Positions 1 to 5,108 of a DNA stretch of 13,083 nt are shown here, piece by piece. The notes under the pieces are model-generated. The model searched no databases. It worked only from the letters and a program-made list of their open reading frames with translations, and was not told the DNA's origin. The position numbers and the translations under genes are program-made. Position 1 is the stretch's first letter, and each line of letters starts with the position of its first letter. Source of the DNA: DASUTW01 sp035513995 (GTDB taxonomy: Bacteria; Actinomycetota; UBA4738; CALAEC01); contig DATKBL010000078.1 of assembly GCA_035513995.1 (NCBI GenBank), positions 1 through 13,083 on the forward strand, given 5' to 3'.

Positions 1-107
1 AGCTGCATGCCGTCGCCGGAGTCGCCGGCGAACCGGACGACCACCTGATCCTTCTGCTCGACCTGCTTCGTCATCGCGTCGCGCCGGCGCCGACCGGCAG
101 CCTCCAT
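1..107 (-). CDS. korA: 2-oxoacid (2-oxoglutarate):ferredoxin oxidoreductase alpha subunit, N-terminal fragment
   Basis: Only the first 35 codons are present; the gene runs off the left edge. After a short basic leader the protein reads VVVRFAGDSGDGMQL, the N-terminal gamma-domain signature of KorA-type alpha subunits of 2-oxoglutarate:ferredoxin oxidoreductase. These enzymes convert 2-oxoglutarate and CoA to succinyl-CoA, CO2 and reduced ferredoxin together with a thiamine-diphosphate beta subunit, which would lie outside the window. The ATG at 107 is preferred because AAGGAGGA (minus strand, 120-127) precedes it by about 12 bases. An in-frame ATG at 74 would begin MTKQVEQ but has no visible ribosome site. 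The gene follows the MetE-like pair after a 63-base gap, so it may be read through from that operon. The family assignment rests on one motif; other 2-oxoacid oxidoreductase alpha subunits share part of it. Confidence 0.75.
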   Translation of the reverse strand, partial: MEAAGRRRRDAMTKQVEQKDQVVVRFAGDSGDGMQ

Positions 108-170
108 TTCGTCGCTGGCTCCTCCTTGGATGTTACCGCGCCTGAGGAGGTGCTCACGGAGTCCCGGGCA

Positions 171-1139
171 CTAGCCGAGACGGTCGCGGACGCGCCGGGC
201 CCCCTCGACCACCACCCGGAGCTTGTCCTTGGCCTCCTCCACGCTCCGCGTCTTCAGCCCGCAGTCGGGGTCCACGAAGACGCGGTCGGCCGGGATCACC
301 TGGAGCGTCCGCTCGATCGCCTTCACCACCTCGTCCACGGTCTCGATCCGGTGCGAGTGGACGTCGACCACACCGAGCCCGATCGACTTCGTGAACGGAT
401 GCTCGGCGAAGCGGTCCAGCAGGTCGAACCGCGAGTTGGTCAGCTCGAGGTCGATCTGATCGACGGGGAGGTCGAGCATCCGCGGGTAGGCGTTGTGGAA
501 GTCGCCGTAGCAGATGTGTGTCACCGTGTGGACCGTCAGCGGCTCGGTCACCACGGCGAGCGCCTCGATCGCGAGGTCGAGCTCGTCCATCCGAGTCGAC
601 ACCGCAGGCTCGTCGATCTGGACGTACTCGGCTCCGGCCTCCTGGAGCGCGACCGCCTCGTCGCGGATCACCTCGGCCAGCGCCAGCACCGCGTCGCGCC
701 TCGTGTCGTAGTGCTCGTCGAACGACCAGTCGCGGATCGTGTAGGGCCCGGTCAGCATCCCCTTCACCGGCCGGTCGGTGAGCGACTGAGCGTAGCCCCA
801 CCACTCCACGGTGATCGGGTGGGTCCGGCGGATGGGGCCCGTGATGATCGGCTTGCGGTAGTAGCGATTGCCGTAGGAGCGAACGAGTCCGCCGCGCGAG
901 AAGCCTTCCAGCTCCTCGGCGAAGAACGCCACCATGTCGCCCCGGTACTGCTCGCCGTCCACGACCACATCGATACCGATCTCGTTCTGGAACTCCACCC
1001 ACTCGCGGGTCGCCCGGCGCTCGAGCTCGCGGAGCTCCTCGCGCGGGATCTCCCCGCGAGCGAACTCCGAGCGCGCCCTGAGCAGGTAGTCGGGCTTGGG
1101 GAGGCTCCCCACCTGCGTCGTCTTCAGCACGCCGCTCAT
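171..1139 (-). CDS. MetE C-terminal-domain-type methionine synthase (zinc-bearing half)
   Basis: This 322-residue protein corresponds to the catalytic C-terminal barrel of cobalamin-independent methionine synthase, which transfers a methyl group to zinc-bound homocysteine. All expected zinc ligands are visible by comparison with E. coli MetE: His208 and Cys210 (HICYGDF), Glu232 (DLELTNSR) and Cys293 (PDCGLKTR). The homocysteine-site motif QIDEPA (Asp176) and the conserved His261 (VDVHSHR) are also present. It lacks the N-terminal barrel of the roughly 750-residue bacterial enzyme; that half is the adjacent upstream gene, whose TGA overlaps this ATG in ATGA (1136-1139). Core MetE proteins of this size are known in archaea and some bacteria, several of them folate-independent. 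The methyl donor here cannot be told from sequence. The stop is TAG at 171-173. Confidence 0.85.
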   Translation of the reverse strand: MSGVLKTTQVGSLPKPDYLLRARSEFARGEIPREELRELERRATREWVEFQNEIGIDVVVDGEQYRGDMVAFFAEELEGFSRGGLVRSYGNRYYRKPIITGPIRRTHPITVEWWGYAQSLTDRPVKGMLTGPYTIRDWSFDEHYDTRRDAVLALAEVIRDEAVALQEAGAEYVQIDEPAVSTRMDELDLAIEALAVVTEPLTVHTVTHICYGDFHNAYPRMLDLPVDQIDLELTNSRFDLLDRFAEHPFTKSIGLGVVDVHSHRIETVDEVVKAIERTLQVIPADRVFVDPDCGLKTRSVEEAKDKLRVVVEGARRVRDRLG

Positions 1140-2125
1140 CCGTCCCCCCGGAACCGTCGGGCCGCGTCGGCCAGCGCCGCGAGCTTCCGCTGCGCCGCCT
1201 CGCGCGGCAGGAACTCGAGCCCGGCCGAGGGACTCACCCAGAGACGCTCGGGATCGACCGCCCCGGCCAGGCCCTCGATCTCGCGCGTCAGCGCCTCGGG
1301 CTCCTCGACGCGAGTGTTGCGCGCGTCCACGATCCCGGCCTGGAGGATCCTGTCGCTCGGGAACTCGTGGATCGCCTCGAGGTTCCCCGGTCCCGCCACG
1401 AGGTCGATCCCGAAGCCGTCGAAGGGCAGGTCGAAGAAGGCGGGGCCGTGCTCGGCCACGTCGCCGAAGAAAGTCTGGAGAACCGTCGTCGCGGCGACCC
1501 CCTCGGTGAGCCGGTCGGCGACCGCCGCCAGCAGGTCGAGGTCCCCGGGCGGGGAGCCTGGGATCCGAGCGAGCGCGGGCTCATCGAACGCGATCACCTC
1601 GCAGCCGGCCTCGGCGAGGTCGCGCGCCTCCCCGTTCAGCGCTACGGCGAGATCGGCCACGAGCGCCGCCCGGTCCCCGTAGTGCTCGTCCACGCTCAGC
1701 GCGGCAAGCGTGTACGGCCCGATCAGCGTCTGCTTCACGGGGACGGGGCTGTGGTCCCTCGCGAAGAGGAACTCGTCGAGGACGATGTGCCCCCGCCGCG
1801 CGACCGGCCCCTTGACCACCGGCTGGCGGAAGTAGGTGTTGGTGTCGAAGTAGCGGAGGAGGCCGGTCGTCCCGAACCCCTCCAGGCCCTCGGCGAAGCG
1901 GGTCTGCGGGTCGTCCCACGGGACCTGCCCGTCGGTGACCAGCTCGACGCCGCCCTCCGCCTGCTCCGCGATCACCTCGCGGACGAGGTCGTCCTGGGCG
2001 GCTCGGACGTCGACTATCGAGGCGTCGCCCCGATCGAGCGCGTGCAGGGTCTTACGGAGGGTGAACTCCCCGCCTTCGTGCGGTGGCTTCGGGTACGACC
2101 CGACCACCGTGACGCGTGCCGTCAT
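1136..2125 (-). CDS. MetE N-terminal-domain-like protein without zinc ligands (upstream half of split MetE)
   Basis: This 329-residue barrel protein resembles the N-terminal half of MetE: YFDTNTYFRQP (residues 92-102) matches the (W/Y)F(N/D)TNYHY-type motif of that domain, followed by LIGPYTL (134-140) and AFDEPAL (179-185). Aligned with its downstream partner, every zinc-ligand position is lost: His to Gln217, Cys to Phe219, Glu to Val243 and Cys to Ala301. It is therefore unlikely to bind catalytic zinc. It could present the methyl donor or stabilise the C-terminal half, as the N-domain does in full MetE; that role is inference. The ATG at 2125 is chosen because AAGGAG (2131-2136) lies 5 bases upstream. 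A GTG at 2140 is in frame but would overlap that site. The gene has its own promoter and a structured leader upstream, and overlaps the next gene by 4 bases. Confidence 0.75.
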   Translation of the reverse strand: MTARVTVVGSYPKPPHEGGEFTLRKTLHALDRGDASIVDVRAAQDDLVREVIAEQAEGGVELVTDGQVPWDDPQTRFAEGLEGFGTTGLLRYFDTNTYFRQPVVKGPVARRGHIVLDEFLFARDHSPVPVKQTLIGPYTLAALSVDEHYGDRAALVADLAVALNGEARDLAEAGCEVIAFDEPALARIPGSPPGDLDLLAAVADRLTEGVAATTVLQTFFGDVAEHGPAFFDLPFDGFGIDLVAGPGNLEAIHEFPSDRILQAGIVDARNTRVEEPEALTREIEGLAGAVDPERLWVSPSAGLEFLPREAAQRKLAALADAARRFRGDG

Positions 2126-2170
2126 GCATGCTCCTTCCACGTCACGGAGGGTTCGGCTAGGAGAGGGACC

Positions 2171-2198
2171 GATGGTTGCCCCATCCCGGACTGGCCGG
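2171..2198 (-). promoter_or_regulatory. Two hairpins between the candidate riboswitch and the MetE-N ribosome site
   Basis: Two short perfect stems lie between the aptamer candidate and the start codon: GATGG/CCATC with a 5-base loop (2171-2185) and CCGG/CCGG with a 5-base loop (2186-2198). Neither is followed by a T-run, so neither looks like an intrinsic terminator. They may belong to an expression platform acting on translation. Regulatory use is inferred; the pairing is directly visible. Confidence 0.35.
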
Positions 2199-2206
2199 TC
2201 GGGACC

Positions 2207-2290
2207 GCATCCCCGCGAACGCGGGAAGGCACCTTGGGGGTCCTCCCAGGTTGCCGAGCTCCGGCTTCGGCCGAAACCCTCCTGATGCTG
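2207..2290 (-). promoter_or_regulatory. Candidate SAM-I/SAM-IV clan riboswitch aptamer upstream of the split metE
   Basis: The leader RNA (minus strand) contains the core strings of the S-box clan in order and spacing. These are GGAGGG, a P2-like hairpin GGTTTC-GGCC-GAAGCC, then CGGCAACC, a P3 stem (ACC.TGGG pairing with CCCA.AGGT) and GGTGCC followed by TTCC. A P4-like hairpin around CCCGCG-TT-CGCGGG and a short closing P1 of GCATC (2284-2288) with GATGC (2207-2211) complete the set. The GGCA-ACC...GGT-GCC P3 arrangement is the hallmark of SAM-I and SAM-IV aptamers, which bind S-adenosylmethionine and repress methionine genes; a methionine synthase directly downstream fits. P1 is only 5 bp and there is an extra GGAGCT before GGCAACC, so this is not a textbook member. 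No covariance search was possible. Confidence 0.6.
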
Positions 2291-2296
2291 GGCGAA

Positions 2297-2302
2297 ACCC
2301 TA
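2297..2302 (-). promoter_or_regulatory. Extended -10 promoter element for the leader and split metE
   Basis: The minus strand reads TGC-TAGGGT, an extended -10 (TGn plus TANNNT) as common in high-GC actinobacteria. A start about 7 bases downstream would fall near 2290, exactly at the 5' edge of the aptamer candidate, which supports both calls. No convincing -35 is seen; CTCACC sits 17 bases upstream. The resulting leader would be about 165 bases. Confidence 0.5.
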
Positions 2303-2337
2303 GCACAGAGAGGGGGCTCGGTGAGGGGAGGTTTCCC

Positions 2338-2658
2338 CTAGTTGAAGGAGTGGCCGCAGGCGCAGGTGCCCTGGGCAGCGGGGTTGTCGATCGTGAAGCC
2401 GGTGGCCTCGAGGCTGTCCACGAAGTCGACCTTCGCGCCCTTGAGGTAGGGGACGCTCATCCGGTCGACGGCCACCCTCACGCCGTACTGCTCGGCGATC
2501 TGGTCGGAGTCGGTCAGCTCGTCGTCGAGGAACATCGAGTAGCGGAGGCCCGAGCACCCGCCGGGCTGGACCGCGACGCGGAGGGCCGCCCCGCCGCCCT
2601 CCTGCTCCAAGAGCTCCTTGACCTTGTGCGCGGCCGCCTCGGTAAGCTCGATCGACAT
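2338..2658 (-). CDS. erpA: A-type iron-sulfur cluster carrier (ErpA/IscA/SufA, HesB family)
   Basis: This 106-residue protein has the full length of an A-type carrier and its three cluster-binding cysteines: Cys35 in PGGCSGLRY and Cys99 and Cys101 in GTCACGHSF near the C-terminus. The family receives nascent [Fe-S] clusters and delivers them to apo-enzymes in the cytosol. Sequence alone does not separate ErpA, IscA and SufA, so the symbol is a best guess. No isc or suf genes are adjacent. The nearby ferredoxin oxidoreductase is an iron-sulfur-dependent enzyme and a plausible client, which is inference. The ATG at 2658 has GGAG 6 bases upstream. The gene begins 33 bases after the response regulator stop, and a perfect TATAAT lies in that gap. 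Confidence 0.9.
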   Translation of the reverse strand: MSIELTEAAAHKVKELLEQEGGGAALRVAVQPGGCSGLRYSMFLDDELTDSDQIAEQYGVRVAVDRMSVPYLKGAKVDFVDSLEATGFTIDNPAAQGTCACGHSFN

Positions 2659-2667
2659 GATGCTCCG

Positions 2668-2673
2668 ATTATA
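2668..2673 (-). promoter_or_regulatory. Perfect TATAAT -10 element just upstream of the iron-sulfur carrier gene
   Basis: TATAAT on the minus strand lies 9 bases before the erpA-like ATG, in a 33-base gap of otherwise GC-rich DNA. A start 7 bases downstream would leave a leader of only about 3 bases, so the transcript would be nearly leaderless and would lose the GGAG site. No -35 match is evident. It may serve as an internal promoter or be chance. Confidence 0.35.
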
Positions 2674-2691
2674 CCCGTCGACCGGACCCGG

Positions 2692-3372
2692 CTAGTCGGT
2701 CCTCACGATCCCGTGACGCACGGCGAAGGCCGCGGCCTCGAGGCGCGAGTGGACCTGGAGCTTCGTCAGGATGTTTTGGATGTGGGTGCGGACGGTGTTC
2801 CGCGACACCCGGAGCTCCCGCACCATCTCCTGGCTGCTCGCCCCCTCCACCAGGAGCGCAAGCACGTCGTGCTCCCGACGGGTGAGCTGGTTCGCCAGGA
2901 GGCTCACGTAGATGTCCCCGGTGCTCGTCACGTTCATCTCCCGCGCGATCGGGAGAGGGAGCACGGCGTGTCCCGCCAGCACTCCGCGGATCGCGTTGAG
3001 GAGATCGTGCATCGCCGAGTCCTTCGAGAGGCAGCCCTGGATCCCCGAGCGGATCGCGGCCTGGGCCAGCAGCGGCCGCTCGGCCGCGATGAGAGCCAGG
3101 ATCTTCACGCTGGGCACGTCGCGGAGCACTCGCTGGCTCCAATCGATCCCCTCCCTGCCGAGGCGAGCGAGGTCGAGGATGATCAGGTCCGGGCGAGCCT
3201 CACTGACCACGGCGTGCGATTCGTCGCCGTTGGCCGACATCATGGCCACGACGTCGACCCCCTCGAGCTTCAGCGCTGAGCGGATCGCCTCGGCGACGAG
3301 CTTCTGATCGGCCACGATCGCGACTCGCACCCCCTGGAACTCCGGTGCGGCCACAAGATGGGCCATCTCCAT
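2692..3372 (-). CDS. LuxR/NarL-type response regulator with degenerate receiver
   Basis: This 226-residue DNA-binding regulator has an N-terminal receiver (about 14-135) and a C-terminal LuxR helix-turn-helix (about 161-226: LTRREHDVLALL, then VSRNTVRTHIQNILTKL). The phosphoacceptor Asp67 (IILDLA) and the conserved Lys117 (CLSKDS) are kept. One of the two acidic pocket residues is lost (VADQ instead of VDDH, leaving Asp22), and the switch Thr/Ser position is Ile95 (ILALIAAE). Phosphorylation-dependent switching may therefore be altered or absent. No histidine kinase lies beside it. The ATG at 3372 has GGAGGT about 8 bases upstream; an in-frame ATG at 3366 is spaced worse. Its promoter contains a palindrome that could mediate autoregulation. 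The targets are unknown; the erpA-like gene lies immediately downstream. Confidence 0.85.
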   Translation of the reverse strand: MEMAHLVAAPEFQGVRVAIVADQKLVAEAIRSALKLEGVDVVAMMSANGDESHAVVSEARPDLIILDLARLGREGIDWSQRVLRDVPSVKILALIAAERPLLAQAAIRSGIQGCLSKDSAMHDLLNAIRGVLAGHAVLPLPIAREMNVTSTGDIYVSLLANQLTRREHDVLALLVEGASSQEMVRELRVSRNTVRTHIQNILTKLQVHSRLEAAAFAVRHGIVRTD

Positions 3373-3411
3373 GCCGATTACCTCCAGCGGGCGGTACGTG
3401 TAAGAAGGCCG

Positions 3412-3440
3412 ATGATAGAACGCGAAGCGCGTTCAGGGAA
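3412..3440 (-). promoter_or_regulatory. Promoter of the response regulator with a palindrome filling the -35/-10 spacer
   Basis: The minus strand reads TATCAT (3412-3417), an acceptable -10. It is directly preceded by a perfect 7-bp inverted repeat GAACGCG-CTT-CGCGTTC (3418-3434), which is exactly 17 bases. TTCCCT occupies the -35 position (3435-3440) and is a weak match to TTGACA. A start near 3405 would give a leader of about 33 bases. A protein bound to the palindrome would block RNA polymerase, so autoregulation by the LuxR-type product is a reasonable but untested idea. Confidence 0.45.
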
Positions 3441-3489
3441 CCCGTGAATTCTGACCATCCGCCGATGCCTCAAGGGGGCTATCCACCGC

Positions 3490-3507
3490 CTACTCCTTTT
3501 GGACTAG
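3490..3507. promoter_or_regulatory. Inverted repeat CTACTCC-TTTT-GGACTAG, operator candidate
   Basis: Two 7-base arms separated by four T residues pair with a single mismatch. The site lies in the intergenic region about 50 bases upstream of the regulator's -35 region. An AT-rich centre flanked by heptamer-like arms is compatible with a dimeric LuxR/NarL-type binding site. A shoulder of a weak hairpin in transcript read-through is the alternative. The rest of the 3373-3606 gap holds only the promoter and terminator described separately. Confidence 0.3.
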
Positions 3508-3529
3508 GACGAAGAATCCCGAAACAGGA

Positions 3530-3561
3530 GGAAGCGGGCGGGGAGTTCCCCGCCCGCTTCC
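3530..3561 (-). terminator. Strong bidirectional-looking hairpin ending the epimerase/aminotransferase operon
   Basis: A perfect stem of 14 bp (15 with a 2-base loop), GGAAGCGGGCGGGG paired with its complement around AGTT, lies 45 bases beyond the last minus-strand stop at 3607. On the minus strand it is followed by TCCTGTTTCGGGATTCTTCG, with short T clusters but no continuous T-run. It is the only strong hairpin in the gap, and a terminator insulating the regulator from the glycan operon is the simplest reading. Confidence 0.7.
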
Positions 3562-3606
3562 CGTTCTCCGCTGATTTCCGGTTGTTCTGCCTGTGACCTT
3601 TCTCCG

Positions 3607-3876
3607 CTACGCCTCGGCCTCCCCGGGCCGGCGGCCCGCGTGCCCGCGCCAGACGGTGCCGGCGACCTCCTGCGCCTCGCGCACCCGCTCGAGGTAGCGC
3701 TCGAGCCGCCGGAGCAGCGCCAGCCGCTCCGGCGGCTCGAGCGCGGTCTCAGAAGCCGGCCCGTCGGCGAGGATCCGCAGGGCCAGCCTGAGCTCCTCCT
3801 GGGCCGCCTCCAGGTGCGTCCGGCTGCGGACCACGGCGGTGGCGGCCCGGTTCAAGGTCAGCGGGGAAGTCTCCAT
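3607..3876 (-). CDS. Small helical hypothetical protein, last gene of the epimerase/aminotransferase operon
   Basis: This 89-residue protein is not recognised. It is charged and mostly helical in character: an N-terminal stretch (residues 9-38) rich in Ala, Leu, Glu and Arg, a PPERLALLRRLERYLERVREA helix split by Pro residues, and a Gly/Arg/Pro-rich tail. There are no cysteines, signal peptide or membrane segment. The ATG at 3876 has GGGAGGTGA about 8 bases upstream, placed over the end of the aminotransferase gene, and only 5 bases separate the two genes. Co-translation is therefore likely. Longer in-frame extensions up to 4011 would lie wholly inside the aminotransferase gene and lose this ribosome site. 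It may be an accessory subunit or regulator of the neighbouring sugar enzymes, which is only a guess from position. Confidence 0.65.
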   Translation of the reverse strand: METSPLTLNRAATAVVRSRTHLEAAQEELRLALRILADGPASETALEPPERLALLRRLERYLERVREAQEVAGTVWRGHAGRRPGEAEA

Positions 3877-3881
3877 CGGTG

Positions 3882-5108
3882 TCACCTCCCGGTCGCCGCC
3901 CGTCCGGCATCGAGGTCGACGATGGCCGAGGCCACGGCCGGCACGTGGCGGTGGATGGCCTCGATCGCTCCGGCCACCCTCTCGAGGTCGTCCCGCGTCA
4001 TCCCGTTCCACAGCGGGAGCGTCAGCACCCTCGCCGAGACCCTCTCCGTGACCGGGAGCTTCCCGTTCGTGGCCGCCATCCCTCGGTAGGCCTGCATCGC
4101 GTGGACGGGAGGGTCGTAGTACCGTCTCGTCTCCACGCCCTCCGCCGTCAGCGCGATCCCCAGTGCCGACGCCTCGATGCCGAACGCGTCCGGCTCGACG
4201 AGCAGCGTGAAGTCCTTGAACGTGCTGCGGTCACCCTCCGGCACCTCGGGGAAGGAGACGCCCGGCAGCACCGAGAGCGCCTCCCGGTACGAGGCCGCCA
4301 GCTCGTTCCGCTCGTCGATCCGCGCCTCCAGCTCCTTGAGCGAGGCGAGCGCGACCGCGGCGTGCAGCTCGGACATCCGGGCGTTGAGCCCGACGAACCG
4401 GCAGTCGTAGTCGCCGGGGTTGCCGTAGTCGCGACCCACGCGGCACATCTCGGCGAGCTCATCGTCGTTCGTCGCGATCAGCCCGCCCTCCGCGGCGACC
4501 AGCACCTTGGTCGGCGAGAGGCTGAAGACCTCCGCGTCCCCGAAGCCGCCGACCGGCGCGCCGCCCCGCCGCGATCCGAAGGCGTGCGCGGCGTCGAAGA
4601 ACAGGCGCAGCCCCCAGTGATCCGCGACCTCCTGGAGCCCGTCCACGTCGCACGGCGTGCCGAAGGTGTGCGTGGCCAGGATCGCGCCGGTGAGGACGCC
4701 GGCGGCGTGCCGCACCGAGCGCGGGTCGACGGTGAGCGTCGCCGGATCGATGTCGGCGAAGACCGGCCGCAGGCCGTTCCAGGCCACGGCATGAGCCGTG
4801 GCGGCGAAGGTGAACGAGGGCACCACCACGTCCCCCGAGAGGCCGGACGCTCGCAGCACCAGCATGAGCCCGCTCGTGCACGAGGCCACCGCCACGCAGT
4901 GCGCCACGCCCAGCCGGTCGGCGGCCTCCTCCTCGAGGCGTCGGACCAGCGGGCCGTTCGTCAGCACCCCGCTGTCGAGGGCGGCGCGCACGTCCTCGAG
5001 GACCGCGTCCACATCGGTCTCGTGGGGGCGGACGAGCGGGAGCTTGTCGGGGAAGGCCGGCGTCCCTCCCAGGATGGCGGGTCTGGCGCCGGAAACGCTC
5101 ATCGTCAT
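3882..5108 (-). CDS. DegT/DnrJ/EryC1/StrS family sugar aminotransferase (PLP-dependent)
   Basis: This 408-residue enzyme has the length and motifs of the sugar-nucleotide aminotransferases that transfer an amino group, usually from glutamate, to a keto-sugar nucleotide. The PLP-binding lysine is Lys201 in SPTKVLVAAEGG, and the cofactor-ring aspartate is Asp172 in FFDAAHAFGS. Other marks are the GVLTNGPLVRRLE entrance motif (47-59) and VVPSFTFAATAHA (95-107). The HTFGTPCDVDGL stretch recalls VioA/DesI-like 4-amino-4,6-dideoxyglucose-forming enzymes, though substrate cannot be assigned. The ATG at 5108 overlaps the epimerase stop in ATGA, with GAGAGGAA about 6 bases upstream; an in-frame ATG at 5102 is less well spaced. 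No 4,6-dehydratase that would supply a keto substrate is complete in the window; the truncated gene at the right edge might be one. Confidence 0.9.
   Translation of the reverse strand: MTMSVSGARPAILGGTPAFPDKLPLVRPHETDVDAVLEDVRAALDSGVLTNGPLVRRLEEEAADRLGVAHCVAVASCTSGLMLVLRASGLSGDVVVPSFTFAATAHAVAWNGLRPVFADIDPATLTVDPRSVRHAAGVLTGAILATHTFGTPCDVDGLQEVADHWGLRLFFDAAHAFGSRRGGAPVGGFGDAEVFSLSPTKVLVAAEGGLIATNDDELAEMCRVGRDYGNPGDYDCRFVGLNARMSELHAAVALASLKELEARIDERNELAASYREALSVLPGVSFPEVPEGDRSTFKDFTLLVEPDAFGIEASALGIALTAEGVETRRYYDPPVHAMQAYRGMAATNGKLPVTERVSARVLTLPLWNGMTRDDLERVAGAIEAIHRHVPAVASAIVDLDAGRAATGR

Noticed and set aside
130..135. TAACAT as a -10 for a separate korA promoter
   Set aside because: A start about 7 bases downstream would fall inside the AAGGAGGA ribosome site of korA, and no -35 is visible.
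126..1682. Long plus-strand open frame (518 codons) opposite the MetE-like genes
   Set aside because: It is the complement shadow of two clear minus-strand genes with intact motifs; the product is Arg/Ala/Pro-rich low-complexity sequence without domains or a ribosome site.
2325..2338. GGGG-AGGTTT-CCCC hairpin right after the erpA-like stop as a terminator
   Set aside because: The stem is only 4 bp and no T-run follows on the minus strand.
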